Assembly (NCBI GenBank): GCA_902806595.1 | Contig: CADCXC010000035.1 | Span: 372,001-436,000 of the forward strand | Source of the DNA: Pyrenopolyporus hunteri | Lineage: Eukaryota > Ascomycota > Sordariomycetes > Xylariales > Hypoxylaceae | DNA length: 64,000 nt | Direction of reading: 5' to 3' | Notes under the pieces: generated by a model | The model's input: only the letters and a program-made list of their open reading frames with translations | Told to the model about the DNA's origin: nothing | Database searches by the model: none | Shown: one piece after another, positions 37,401 through 53,734 of the stretch | How positions within the stretch are numbered: position 1 is the first letter of the stretch | Layout of the letters: every line of letters starts with the position of its first letter | Position numbers and translations under genes: made by a program

Positions 37401-40400
37401 AATTTATAAATTAAAAATCGATTTTTTATAATTTTTTTTTTTTATATATATAAAATATATATTTAATTTATTTATTATTTTAATTTTTTTAAAACTTAAT
37501 TATTTTTAATTTTTAAATTATATTTATTTACTTATAATTATAAATAATAACCATTCGATTACATTATTATTTACTTCCTATTATTTTTTTCCATCGAAGT
37601 TTTCCATATTTAACGTCATCGATACAAATTTTAAAAAAAAAATAATTTTAAATAAATTTAAAAAAAAAAAAACGATTAAATACATACAATTAATTATAAT
37701 TAAATTAATTCGTAATTCGATAATTTTAATATTATAACCTTAATATTTTATTAATAAAATTCGTTAATTATAAAAAAAAACAAATACATTTATAAAATAT
37801 ACAAAATATTTATTATAATAAATTAACGAAAATAACTTCGAAGTTTATTTAAACCATTTTAATTAATTTCTAAATTACATTAAATAATTTTTTACGGAGT
37901 TTTTATTTAATATTAATATTTTAATTTATTTTTTTTAAAACATTAATTTATAAATCGAATAATTCGATCGAGTTAATCGATTCTACTTTTCTTTCGAAAT
38001 TTAAAAAAAATAATTATTACCTTTTATTATTTTATTATTTTTATATATAACTTTTTTATAATTATATACGATATATTTATTATATATTTAAAAAATAATA
38101 AAATATACGTAAAATATTTTTACCGATTATTTATTAATAAAAAAACTCGTTTTATAATATTTTAATTAATAAAAATTATTAATTAAAAATAAAATATTTT
38201 AATAAATTATTTCAAATATATATTAAAAATTATAATTTTTAATTATTTTTTTAATTATAATCGAAAATTTATATTATTATAAATAAACAAATAAATATTT
38301 ATAATTCGAAAAAATATCATTAAATAATTATTAAAAAAGTATTAATTAAAACGTTAAACAAAACATTAAAAAAGGAATTTTTAACGGCAATAAATAAAGT
38401 AAAATTTTTTCGTATAATAAAAAAATAAAATATTAATTTTATAACGAGAAATTATTTTTATATTTTTCGAATATATACGAATAAATATATTATAATAAAT
38501 TAATAATATTATATTAAATTTATATTTCGTAAAATAATTTTTAATTTTATATATCGATTATAATTAAATAAATTACATTAATCAAATCGATATTTAATTA
38601 AATTTATTTATTAATAATAACTTATATTAATTTATTAACAATTAATTAATTTTAACTTTAACGTATTATATTATATAATAATACAATTTTTTCGAAATAA
38701 ACAAATTATTATAAATTTATAACGAAATTTTATTAAATAAAAATATATTAAATAATTATAAAATATTAATCGATAAAAATATATATAATAAATTTATTAT
38801 AATTCCTTTTAAAATTTTAATTAATTATAATAAACGATTTATATTTTTAAATATTATATTTAAACGTTTTATAAATCGTTTTAAATAATAAAAAATTTTT
38901 AACGTTAAATTTTAAAAAAATATTAAAAGTTAAAATTTATATATATATAAATAATATATAATAAAATTAATTTATTTAAATTAAATTATTTTAAATAATA
39001 CGAAATTTTTTACCGATTTTATTTTATAGCAAGCATATTATATTAACATAAATGTTTAAAAAGTAAAAATTTTAATAATTAACGTTTTTACGAAATAAAT
39101 ATTAATTTACTTTTAATATATTTAAACGTATTTTTACCCCTTTTTTTTTTAAATATAATTTAATTCGTATTTACTTTATTTTTTAACCTACCCTTTTTTT
39201 AATTAATTTAATAAATATAATAATAATATTTATTTATTATTTTTATAATAATTTATTTATAATACTCGAAAAATTTCATTTATATTTTATCGAAAGTATA
39301 TATTTAAATAATTATTATTTCGTATAAAAATTTTTATTTTTTATTTAATAACGGTTAATGTAGTCGTTATTTTTATTACCGTTTATTTTATTATTTTATC
39401 GTTATTAATATCGCGTATCAATATAAAAAAAAAAAACATATACATATAAAATAATTTACGAAAAATATAAATTTATTAAATATAATCTTCGTTAATTTAC
39501 TCGTTATTTACTATAATTTCGTTATATTATAAAATTCATTTATATTTATTTTTTTTATTTATTTTATCGGCGGTAAACATATTAATTATAAATTAAAGTC
39601 GTTTTTTTTTAATTTTATTTCGTTCGAATTAATAAAAAAAAAAAAAAAAAAAAAAATAAATATAATACGAAACGATATTTTAAACAATATTAATAATAAA
39701 TATATAAACGTAAAAACGAAATATAAAAATATTAAATAATTAAATGTCGAAAAAAATCGTATAAATTTTTTAAAATATAAATTAAATTTTAATATTATAT
39801 AATTAAACATTAAATAAATTTTTTATTAATATTATATTAATAACAAAAATTTAAAAAAAAAATATTTAAATTAAATTTAAAAAAAAAATATTATAAATAT
39901 TTACAATTAAAATTTAACTTCGTTTTTCGTAATTTTAAATTTAAATATAATTTAATATTTTTAATTTAAGGTATATTTAAATTTAAATATTCGATATAAA
40001 ATCGAATTTTATATTAAAAATATAATTATAACGATTTTATAATCGATTTTAAAATAATTAACAAATTATTTATCGAAATATAATTTTTATATTATTTTAC
40101 GATTATATTTTTAAATTAACGTTAATAAAACGTATTTAATTTTTTCGAGTATTTTAATTAAAAAATTATAAGTAATTAATTATAAAGTATATATTTACAA
40201 AAAGTAATATATTTTAAAAATAAATAAAAAAAAATTATTAACGTTTTAATATATATTAAATTTTTATATTTATATATCGTAAATAAATTAACCCCTTTTT
40301 ATAAAAACTTTTAATAAATTTATATAAAAAATTTTTTAACTTTTTTCGATTAACGAAAAAAATAACTTTTTATAATAAAAACTAAAATAATAATTTATTT

Positions 40401-43050
40401 CGAAAAAAACCCCCCGTTCGTACGTTTTATAATTTTATTTTTCGAAGTAATAATTAAAACAATAACCTATTTCGAAAAAAACCGTTTTTTCGTACGTTAT
40501 ATAATTTTATTTTATAAAGTAATAATTAAAACGTTAACCTATTTAAAAAAAAATTTTTTATTTATATATTTAATAATTTTATTTTTTAAAGTAACAATCG
40601 AAATAACAATTCGTTTAAAAAAAAATTATTTATTTATACATCTTATAATTATATTTTTTTATTACAATTAACGTAAATTATAATAAAATAATTAAAATAA
40701 TTAAAAAAATTACTTCGATTTAAATATTATATCGTTAATTTATTGGAGGCGTTATTAATTTTTTTTATAAAAATCGAAGATTAATTTTTATTAAATAATT
40801 TTACTTTTCTATTATAAAATAAAAAAATATTTTACGATGTAATTTTACTTCGATAATAAAATATAACGATAAATATAACCATATTATTTTATTTTTTTTT
40901 TTTTTTTTAATATTAAAATTATTATTAACGTTAATATCAAAAGATATTTTATTTATCGTTTTTATAACGATTTATCGAATATTTAATTTCGTTAATTTTA
41001 CAAAAAAAAAAGATTTTATTTTCGACAAATTATTTTTTTTATTAAATAATTATTTTGTTAAAAAATAAATAAACGAAAATTTAAATTAATAAAAAAAAAA
41101 ATATAATTAAAAAAGATTAATAATATAAATAAAAAGTTAATTTAAAATTATTATAAATAATTTATTATAATTTAATAATGTTTAATCGACGGCGATTAAT
41201 ATTAAAAAATTAATTATTTTTTATAATAATTAAAATTATATTAAATTAACGTTAATTAAAAAATAAAATTTAATTATATCGATTACGAAAATTACTTCGT
41301 TTAATAAACAATATAATACGTTTATATAAAATGTTAAAACATTAAATATATAAAAACATTAAATCGATTTAAAATAATCGAAAACAATTTTTTTATATAT
41401 CAAAATTACTTTTAAATCGATTAATAATAACCGTTTTAAATCTATTATCGATAATTTTAAATTAATTATTAACGGTTATTTTAAAATTATTAATAATAAC
41501 TATTTTAATACTATTAATAATAATTATTATAAAACCATTATAAAATTTTTTCGTAAATCATTTATAATCAATTATTTTTTATAATATAATATAATTATTA
41601 AAAAACGAAAAATTAATAATATATTAATTAAATCGATCGATTTATTTAACGAAAATCGTTTTAAAATTTATAAATATAATATTTATTAATAATTAAAATT
41701 ACACGAAATTAAATATTATAAAAAATTAATATTTAAAAAATAAACAAAACTACAATTTTAATCGTAATTTAATTATATAAAGTAATAATAAATTATAATT
41801 ATTATTATTATACAATAAAATTAAAAATTTAATAATAATATATAAAATAATTAATTTCGAATATATTAAAATTTCTTTTAATAATTAATACGTATATATT
41901 TAAATTTATATAAAATTTTAAAATTATTCGATATATATTAATATTAATATTATACTTTAATATTTACCGTAACGATAATAACAATAAATATAATTTTATT
42001 AATTAATTTTATTATTTTATATAATAAAAAATTAAATTATAAAATTATAAATTACATATATTTATTAATAAAATAAATATTATAATATTATATATTTATT
42101 TTATAAAATTAATTAATTAATAATAAATTTAAAAATAATTTCGTTATTTTATTTAATACAAGTAAAAATTTAAAAATTAAAAATAAATTATATCGATATT
42201 ATTAAAAAAAAAAAAAAATTAAAATATAATTTTTTTTAATTACAATTTTATATAAAAAAAATAAATAACGAAATTATTTCGTATATCGTTATCGATAATT
42301 TAATAAAATTAAATAAATGTATAATAATATAACGTCGCATTTATATTTATATTAAATTTTACAATTTATAATATTTATAAATATTTAAAGTTTAAATATT
42401 AAAATAAAAATTTAATTTAAATTTAAATTAATAATATTAATTTAATATATTAATTCACCAATTAAATATAATTTATCTCTTAAAAATAATTTAAATAAAT
42501 TTTATTATAATTTTATTTTATTTATATTTATTTTTATTAACCTTATAAATATCGCGTTTTTTATTTATAAATATAATTATATTTTTCATAAACAATTATT
42601 ATTTTTATAAATATATATTAACTACTTTTATTATACGTAAAATTTATTTTTATCGTGTCGTTATAATTTTAAAAGTATTTAAATTTAAAGGTTTTAATAT
42701 ATCGTTATAATCGAAATTTAAAAAAAAAATAAATATATTATATATTTAAATTTAATTAATAATTTTTTTATTAATTATCTTTTTAATATCGTTTAAAAAT
42801 TTATTTTTAAAATTAACGATAATTTAATTAATTCGAATAAATCGAAATAATTCGAATTTACTATTTTTAATAATTATATAATTATTAAAAAATTTTATTA
42901 AAAAATTAACGTTATTATTATTAAATTAAATTAATATTAAAGTTTTTAAAAAATTTAATATAATATAAAAACGAAAAAAAAAAACGAAATAAAATAAAAA
43001 AGTAAAAAAAAAAAAAAAATAAAAAAAAAAAAAAAAATAAAAAAAAAAAA

Positions 43051-43150
43051 GGAGAAATAAAAAAAAATAAGAAAAAATAAAAAAAAGTAAAAAAAAGTAA
43101 AAAAAAATAAAAAAAAATAAAAAAAAATAAAAAAAAATAAAAAAAAATAA
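43051..43150. repeat. 10-bp A-rich minisatellite
   Basis: Ten-base units of seven or eight A followed by TAA or GTAA repeat about ten times. The array follows a longer A-rich stretch from about 43000. Confidence 0.85.
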
Positions 43151-43202
43151 TTTACAAAATTTTTAAATAAATTTTTAAAAAATCGAATCGAACGTCGATT
43201 TA

Positions 43203-43350
43203 AATTTCGAATTTATTAAATCGAATTTCGAATTTATTAAATCGAATTTCGAATACATTAAATTAAATTTCGAATGCATCGAATTAAATTTTAAATTTAT
43301 CGAATCGAGTTTTAAAATTATTAAACTAAGTTTTAAATTTATTTATATAA
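43203..43350. repeat. 21-bp minisatellite
   Basis: About seven units of 21 bp based on AAATCGAATTTCGAATTTATT. Most differences between units are C/T or G/A, as RIP would produce. Confidence 0.85.
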
Positions 43351-44462
43351 TTTTTTAAATTAATAAAACAAGTTTTAATATTATTTAATCGCATATTAAT
43401 ATTAATAATATTAATTTTAAATGTATTAACGTAAATTTTAAAATAAAAAAATTATTTTACTTTAAATTTATTATAAAACATTAAATATTTTTTATTTTTA
43501 ATTAAAAGTTAAAACGTTTATTATTTTAAATAATTTATAAATAATTTTAATTATATATTTAATTATAATAATAAAATTAAATTAAAAATTTAATTATACG
43601 ACGAAATTTATATTAATTAAAATAAAAATTAAAAATTAGAAATAAAATAAAAATAAATAATAAAAAAAAAACGATATTTAAATAATTAAAAGTAAAATAT
43701 AATTAAAAAAATAAGATGTTTTAAAAAAAATTTTAAAAAATAAATTTTAACGTATTTTATTATAAATAATATAAATATTTTATAATTATATTATTAAAAA
43801 ATTAATATTCAATTAAATTTCCTTTCGATACAATTAATTAATAATATTTATTTTTACTTTAATTTTAAAATAATAATTTATAATAAAAGTTTAATTATAA
43901 TTAAATACGATTATAAATTTCGAAAATATTAATTTTATACGTAATAAATAATACAAATTAATTTTTAATTTATAATAAATAACATATAAATATTATTTTA
44001 TATAAAATTATATATAAAAATATAAAAATCGAAAATAAAAATATCGTATATATTAAACGTTTTATATAATAAAAAATTATAATAATATTTAAAAAAATTA
44101 TTTATAAAATTTAAAATTTATTTTTCGATTTTTTATCGACAATTATTATTATATTAATTTTTTATTTATAATCGTTATTATATCGATTTTATATATAATT
44201 ATTTTTAAATTAATTTAAATTATAAATTTAATACGAATCGAATTTTAAAAATTAAAATATTATTACGTTAATAATATAAAAAAAAAAAAAAATTAAAACG
44301 CGACTCGAAAAATCGAAACGAAACCATATTTCGAATTTTATTATTAATTTTTTAATAAAATTAAATTATCGTATAATATTATAACGATTTTATATATCGA
44401 ATTTTATAAGTTTTTTTTAATAACGATTTTAAATATTATTAAAAAAAATTAAAATTCGATGG

Positions 44463-45151
44463 ATAATACATCGTAAAATTAATAAATAACGTATCGTAAA
44501 ATTAATAAATAACGTATTATAAAATTAATAAATAACATATCGTAAAATTAATAAATAATACATTATAAATTTAACGAATAATATATTATAAATTTAACAA
44601 ATAGCGTTTTATAAAATTAATAAATAACGTATTATAAAATTAATAAATAATATATTATAAAATTAATAAATAACATATTATAAATTTAACAAATAATTTT
44701 TTATAAATTTAATAAATAACGTTTTATAAATTAAAAAAATAACGTATTATAAATTTAATAAATAATTTTTTATAAATTCGATAAATATTATATTATAAAT
44801 TTAATAAATAACGTTTTATTAATTTAATAAATAATTTTTTATAAATTTAATAAATATCGTATTATATATAAATTTTATAAATAACTTTTTATAAGTTTAA
44901 TAAATAACGTATTAAAATTTAATAAATAAAATATTATAATTTAATGGATGGGTTTTTATAATTTTAATAAATAAAGATTATAATTTAATTAATAAAATAT
45001 TATAAATTTAATAAATAACGTATTAAAATTTAATAAATAAAATATTATAATTTAATAAACAAATTTTTATAATTTTAATAAATAAATAAAAATTATAATT
45101 TAATTAATAAAATATTATAAATTTAATAAATAACGTATCGTAAATTTAATA
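44463..45151. repeat. 23-bp minisatellite, about 30 units
   Basis: Tandem units of about 23 bp on the pattern ATAACGTATTATAAATTTAAT plus AA. Early units keep CG dinucleotides (CGTATCG) and later units show TA or AA in their place. The register drifts by a few bases after about 44850. Confidence 0.85.
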
Positions 45152-48100
45152 TATTAATAAAAATTAAATAATTAAATCGTTATTATATATAATTTATAAT
45201 AAATATATAAAACTTTTAATTATTATTTTTATAAAAATAATTACTTTTATTTACTTTTAATAAATAAACATATAAATATTAAAAAATAAATTATTAAAAT
45301 TTATTTTTAAATGTTATTATATTATATAATCGTTTAACGATAATATTATAAAAATAATCGATAATATAATGTAAAATAATTTCGTCATTTCGTTTTAATA
45401 TTTATAAAATTTTTAAAATTACAATTTAATATATTATTTTTTATTTTTAACTTTAAAATTTTTAATTTATAAATTTAAATAAAATAATATATTTATATTA
45501 AAAATATTACGAAATAATATTATAAATAATAATTATATAAAAATTATTTATAATTAATATTTTTTTATTTTTTATATATATATTATATATATTTTATAAT
45601 ATAAAATATTACAAAATATAAATTTAATAAATAAATATATAAATAAATAAAAAAAAAATAATAAAATTTAATTTATTATTTTTTTAATTTATTTAATTTT
45701 TTATAAAAAAAATTTAATCGATTTTATATATATTTAAATAAAAAAAGTTTTATTTTTATTACAATATTATATATTAATTTAATTTTATTAAATTAATAAC
45801 GAAACGCAAAAAAATAATTTCGTCGTTAATTACGTTTTTATAAAATCGCAAGTTTTTAAATTATATTATTTTTTTTTTTTTATTTATTTTTAAAAAAAGG
45901 CATTATATTTAAAAATAATTAAATCGAATATTTTAAAGTTATCGTCGAAGTAGGTTTTTTATCGAAAAAAAAAAATATTATATCTTTAATATAAATATAT
46001 TTAATCGATTTTATAATATTATATAATTAATTATTTAATAATTTTATTAATATATTATAACGCATTTTATCAATAAGTTTTAAATTTAACGATTTTATTA
46101 ATATAATTAAATAATAATAATTTAAAACGTATATATTAAAAAATCGATTATATACGTCGTTATTTATTTAATATTTAAAAGCGACGATATATTTAAAATT
46201 AAATTATTTCGAATTATTTTAAAAATTTATAATAATATTTTCGAAATTATTAATTATTTTTTTAAATTAACGGTTTTTTTTATTTTACATAATAAAAAAA
46301 TTATTTAATAAAATATTTCGATGTATAATATTTTAAAAATATATATAATTTAACTTTTATAACGTATCATAAAAAAAATATAAACGCATATATATTCGAA
46401 TTCGAAGGTTTATTATTAAAAATTATACATATTATCGAAAAAAAAAATTTTCGAAAAAATGTAAAATTAACGATATAATTATATAAACGTTTACAAAGTT
46501 TATTAATTCGAAATTTTTCGATTATATTTTTTCGATTATTATAAAATTAAAGTGTATAAATTATTAAATAATATCGATTTTATTACGTATTATTATCGAC
46601 GTTATTTTAAAACGATATTATTTAATCGAAATAATTTTTACGATAATAATTTCGTTAATATTTACTCGTATATTCATTTTAATAAAATTATACGTTTTTA
46701 TTTTAAATAATTTACGATGGAAAATATAATTATTAATATAATATTAATTAACGTAAAAAATAATATTAAATTTAAAATTCGAAAATATATTAATATAATA
46801 AATTCGAAAAATTATTTTATTTCGATATATAATAAATTAATTTTTATTTATTTTTTTTAAAATAAAATTTAATATTAATTTTAAATTTTCGAAACGTATT
46901 CGATTTTTTATACGACGAAAAATAATATTTTTTCCCGCGTTTAAAATTACGTTAATGTCGTTTATTTCGTAATTTACATATATAAACAAATATTTATTAA
47001 ACGTAACGATTAATATAAATTATTCGAAATAAAAATAAAATTTAATTAATATTATATATATCGATATTTTTATAAATTTAATTTTTATTAAAATATTTAT
47101 ATTTTTACGTAAAAGTTTTAACGTATTTCGTTTAATTATTTATTTAATATTAAATCCGTTAAATTTTTAAATAATATTTAAATAAAAAAAAAATATTTTC
47201 TCGAATTTATAACGTTTTTTATATTAATCGTTTCGATATAATATATAAAAACGACGTAGTAAAAATTATTTTTTTTTTAAATTTATCGATTTATAAAATT
47301 TATAATTTTATTTATAAATTTACAAATTAATTAATTACTTTCGATAATTATTAAAAATTTAATAAAAATAATTAAAATATTTATTTTTATTATCGATTCG
47401 ATTCGTAAATTATTATAATCGAATAAAATATTTTATTTATTAATTATTTTAAATTAAATAAATAAAAATATTTAATTAATATATTTTAAAAATAAATATA
47501 TTTAATTAAAAAAGAAATTTTAAAAATATTAAATAAAAAGAAATAATAATTATAAAATTTTATTTATAATAATAAAAAATTTTATTTTTATTATTTATTA
47601 AATTATAATTTAATTATTTTAATATTAAAATTTATTAAATTTAAAATAAAAATATATTTAATAAAATTTTTTATATATTATAATTAAATAAAATAATTTA
47701 TTTTATCATATATTTATAATAAAAAATATTATTATTAAAAAACAACGAAATTATTTTTTATTTCGTTATTAATTAATAATAATACGAGCGAACTTTTAAA
47801 ATTATAAAAAAAAAAAAAAATTTAAAACATAATTCGAAAACTACAATTTATATATACATAAAAAATAAAATAACGAAACTATTTAAAAATTTATTATTAA
47901 TTATTTAATAAAATTAAATAATTATATTTTTATATAAATAAAACAAAACGATAAAATTATTTTATATTACGTTTAAAATTACTTTATATTATAAGACGAT
48001 TGTATAATATTTTAATAATTTTTTTAATATATATTTTTTATTACAATTTAATACAATAATTTAATTTTATTAAATAATTAACATCGAAATATTAAATAGT

Positions 48101-50374
48101 TTTATCGTCGACGTATTTATATAAATCGTAATTTTTCGACGTGCGTTTTAATTTTTTTTTTTTTTTTATAATATTAATAAAATTAAATTTTTATTTATTA
48201 TATAACGCGTAATATTATTTTTATAATAATAAAAATATATTAATATTAATTTACTTTTTAATATTATATTTCGAATTTTTTTATATAAATTATAAATTAT
48301 TTTATATAATATAATAAATAATAAAACATTTTTTATATTTTATTAATAAATTAAATATTTATTTTTTCGTATTATAAAATTCATATTATTAAAAATAAAT
48401 TTAAATAATTTATTTTTTTATTTAAATAAATAATAACATTATAATATAAAACGTTATTATTTAATTAATATTATAATAATAAATAATTTTTATTATATAA
48501 ATTTTATAATATATATTTATACGAAAATTTTAATTATAATTTTTATATTTATATTTTCATTAAATTTTTTTATATTTTTTAATCGATCGAAATATTAAAA
48601 TTAAAATAATAATCGATATTTTATTATAATTATTTATAAAATTTACTTATTAATTATAAATTTAAATTTATTTTTATTATAACATTCGAAATTAATCGAT
48701 ATTTTAATTTACAAATTTAAAAAAAAATATTTCGTTAAATAAATAAAATTATTAAAAAAACCTTCGAAAATAATATTAACGATAAAAAAAAAAAAAATTA
48801 TAATATTTAACGTTTATTTTTTTCGATATTATTAATTTTTTTTACCAAAGAAATTAATTTAAAAAACGTCCTCGAATTATTAAAAATATAAAAAACGTTT
48901 AATTTTTATCGTTTTATTTTCGAAGTAATTTAATTAAATCATACGTAAATTTTTTTTAAAATCATATTTATAAACGTCGAAAAAATCGTATTAAAAATTT
49001 ATTTAAACAAAAAAAAACGTAAAAAATTATATCGAATAAAAAATAAATATTTTATATTTAACGTAAAAAATTAACAATTAAATGAATTTAAATTTAATAA
49101 TTAAAATTAACGAAATTTTTATAAACAATTATTTATTTTTATTTATTTAATTTTAACGTTAATTAAAAAACATTTTTATCGTTTATTTTTAAATTTAACA
49201 ATTACGTTAATTATTTTATTACTCGTTTTATTAAATATATATATACGCGTATATATTTTATTTTTTCGTTATTAACGTTATTATTAATTTTAACGTCGAT
49301 ATCGCGTATAAATTTTTTTTTAATATTCGATATTTTATTAAATAACTCGTATTTTAACGAGTCGAGTAATAAAATAAATGCGTTAATCGAAAGAATAAAA
49401 AAATAAAAATTTAATTTTTTAAAAATTCGATTAAAACAATAAATTTTATTATTTAAAGTTAAATATTAAATAATAATGTATTAATAGCATTTATTTTATT
49501 TCGATTAATATAAAATAATTTTAAATAAAAATAAAAAGAAATAATAAAAAATATTTACAAATAAAAATAAACCGTTAAATACAAATATATAATTAATAAT
49601 ATAATAAAATAATTTATTAATTATATATTTATATTTATTTCGACGATTTATTTTTATTTATAAATTAATATATATTCGATTATAATTATTTTTTTTATTA
49701 AATTTAAAAAAAGTTTTATTTATAATATTATATAATAATTATACGTTATTTTTTTTACCATTTTTATTATTTTTTTTTATTATTTAAAAATATAAAATTT
49801 ATTAATCGACGATTCGATAATTTAAATTAATTATATATTTAAATATTATTTATTAATATTAATTTTAATAATTTTATTATATATTTTTAATTTATAATTT
49901 TTTAGAACAAAACGATAATTTTTCGTAATATAATTTAAAAAAAATCGTTATAAAAAATTAATATCGATATATTATTAAATTTTTTATTAAAATATTTACA
50001 TATATTAAATATTAAAAGTTAAACGTTAATAATTTAATTATTTATTAAAAAAAAAAAAAATCGATACGATTATATAAATTTAATAACGTTTAAAATTTTT
50101 TATATATTATATTTATTTTTTAAAAATTATTCGAAGTTAATTAAAAAATTAAACGTCGATTTTATTTCAAATATAACGTCGATGTGAAAAATTTTAAATA
50201 TTTAATATTTATCTTTATATATATTACGATTATTAATTATTTTTTTAAAATAAAATAAAATATATTTATTATTAATAAAATTAAACAATTTAATTATTGA
50301 TTTTATTTTTAATATTAAAATATTTTAAATAAACAATATCGATTTATAAAATAAAAAATCGTTAATACGATTTA

Positions 50375-50540
50375 TAATATTAAAAATTAAAAATTAAATT
50401 TTATTAATATTATAAAAAAAAAAAAAAAAAAAATTAAACCGCAATTTTATATATAAATTTCGACGGTACATTCGATTAAAATTTTAATGTTAATTATTTA
50501 AAAAAGTTAAATTAATTATATCGAATTATAATAATCGTAA
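50375..50540. repeat. Dispersed repeat A, poly-A orientation
   Basis: Reverse-orientation copy: TTTTATTAATATTAT, then a run of about 20 A, AATTAAACCGC, and the arm that ends in TTAATTATTT and AATTATATCGAATTATAAT. Confidence 0.55.
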
Positions 50541-53500
50541 TATTACATTAATAAAAATTACGTTTATTTTTATTTTTATTAATGTCATTTTAATTACCTA
50601 TTTATTATAAAATAATAATTTTTCGATATATTTTAATTAAACGTAAGTAAAAAAAATATATTTAAAACGTTATTATTCAATAATATATTAATAATTTTTT
50701 TATTCGATATCAAAAAATATTATTTAAAAACTTCGATTTTTTATTAACATTATCAAAAAAAATAAACAAAATAAAATAATTTTAATATTAATATAAATCG
50801 AAATAATATTATTTTTAATTAATAAAAAATAAATAATTTTAAAATAAATATTTTAACGTATATTTAATACGATTAATTAAATATATTTTTAAAATAAATT
50901 ATTCGATTATTATTATTTTAATTTAAAAATTTAAAAAATAATATATTTTATTAAAATCGTTTATTAATTTAAAAAAAAACGAATTAATTACGTCGTTTTT
51001 TTTATTTAATTTTTCGTTATTTATTATTATATTATTAATAATTAAATTTACGAATATATTATTTATTATTTTTTCGTCGTTTTTTACGTTTTTTACAGTA
51101 AATAACGTAAAAATAATATTTTTAAAAAAAAAATATATATTTAAATTATTTAAAAATAAAAATGAGTTAAATTTTATTAATAAATAAATTTAAATAATAC
51201 ATTTTTATAAATAAAATTAATTAATAAAAAAACGTTAATTATAAATTAAATTTAATAAATATAATAAATTTTTTAATTTAATTATTATATAAAAAAAATT
51301 ATTTATATTTAAAAAAAAATTAATAATAATAAACGATATAAAAGCGTAATAATATTAATATTTACATTATTAAAATTATAATGAGATAATTATTAATAAA
51401 TTATTTTATATTAAAATAAAATAAACGTTTCGTTTTTTTTTTTTATTATTTTTTTTTATTTTTTTAAAAAATTTATATATACGTTTAAATTAAATTATTA
51501 TATATTATTAAACGTATACATTTTTTTATTAAATATTATTTATATTATATAATATTTAAACAAGTAATTAATTAAAAACATAATTAAATTATTATAAAAT
51601 TATTATATAAAATAATATTATTAATATTATTTAAAATTTATAAATTAATTAAATTAACTTTTTATTTAAACGATAATTTTTATTAAAATAATGTTTTTTA
51701 AAAATAATATTATTTTTATTTATATTATTATTTATATAATTTAAATAAAATTATTATTTTATAAATATTATAACGCGATTTATAACACGTTTAAAAATTT
51801 TATTAATTTTTTTTTTTATATTAAATTTATAATATTTTTAATTATAATTTTTTCATTTTCGACTACTTTTATTTTTATTTTTTCATATTTATTTAACGTT
51901 ACGTTAAATGTTAAAATAAATAAATAATTAATAATTTAAAACTTTTTATTAAAATATATAATTAAATTAAATATAATTAATAAATATTTAAATATTTATT
52001 TTAAATAAATTAATATATAAATATAAATATTTATAAAATAAATCGATAAATATTTAAATATTTATTAAATAATTAAAAAATAATGTTAAAATTTATTAAT
52101 TATAATTATCGTTTAAATTAATAAATTTTTTAATTTTATTTTTTTTTAATTTAAAAATAAATTATATTTAATGATTTTTTTTTTTTAAAATATTTTAAAA
52201 ATAATAATTTAATTAATATTAATAAAAGTTTATTCGAAATTTATTTATTAATATATTTTAAAGTATAAATAAATGTATTTTTTATAATATTTTATATTTT
52301 TTATACAAATTTATATTTTTTATAAAAATTTACGTTTTTTATAATAATTCGCGTTTTTTATAATAATTTTTTTATATTTTATTTTTTTTAAAATATTTAC
52401 GTATTAATTTTATTTTATAATTTTAAATATTTAATTTTTATATTTCGAAATTTCGATTAAATATATTATATATTTTTTAATATCGTTACATTAAATTAAA
52501 TTAATAAAATTCAAAGATTATTATATTCGTTTTTAAAATATTTTCGAATAAATTAAATAAATAATAAATAAATTTATTACGAAGTATTTATTTTTAACGA
52601 CGATATATTAATATCGTTATTTTTAAATAAAACAATTAATTTATTATTTTTATAATAATTAAATCGAAAGTAGTTAATTTTATTAATATTAAATAAAATT
52701 TTAATTAAAATTAAATAAAATCTTTTAATTAAAATTTAAAAAAAAAAGGAAATTTCCTTTTAAAATTTATATAATCGATTATTTATTATATCGACAATAA
52801 CAATAAACGATTAAAAATAATCGATAACGTTACTTCGATTAATTATATTATTTAAGTTTTAATAAAAGTTAAAAAAACTTTTATAAATAAATCGATAATA
52901 AAAATAATTCGAAATTAATAAATAAAATTAATTTTATATTTTTTTATTTTTTTAATTAATTAATAATATTTATTATTAATTTAAATTAAAATAAATTATT
53001 ATTTTTAATAATTATAATTATAATCGAAGTCGTTAATATCGAAAGTTAAAATTAATATAATTTTAATTATTAATTAATAATTTTAAAAGTAAATTAATTT
53101 ATATATATTTTTATTATTAAATATAGTTTTTAATTATTTATAATCGTTTACGTAATAATTATTAATATCGTTTTATTTTTAAAATATATTTACGTAAATT
53201 ATAAAATAAATTAAAGTTTTTTTTAATATTACATCATTTTATTTAATTATTTTTACGGTATTTACGTTAAATATTATTATAATAATAATAATAATAAATA
53301 TTTTTATTAACGTAATATATATTATTTTATTAATATATATTAAATAATTAATTTAATTATTATAAACGTAAAAAAATACGTATAAATAAATAATATATTT
53401 AAAATTATTTTTAAATCGTTTTTAATATTTATTTAAATCGAAAAATCGATGTCGATTTTAACTTTTATTTTTAAAATAATTAAAAATATTAAAATTTAAT

Positions 53501-53734
53501 TATTCGATATAATTAATTAAATTTAAAAACTTAAACACAAAAAATTAATTATTAATATTTAATATTATATAATATATAATATATTTAAATAATTATTTAT
53601 TTTATTATATTTTTATTTATATTTATTTATTATTTATTTACTTCGTAATATTAAAATTTTTATTATATATTATAAAATTTTAAAAATAAAAATAATTTAA
53701 TTAAAAATATATCGAAACGTATAAATTTTTAAAT

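Noticed and set aside
39586..39810. 74-codon minus-strand frame in the A+T block
   Set aside because: Phe/Ile/Lys low complexity, as expected by chance at this base composition.
44463..45151. CRISPR array
   Set aside because: Units are contiguous 23-bp tandem repeats with no unique spacers, in a fungal RIP region.
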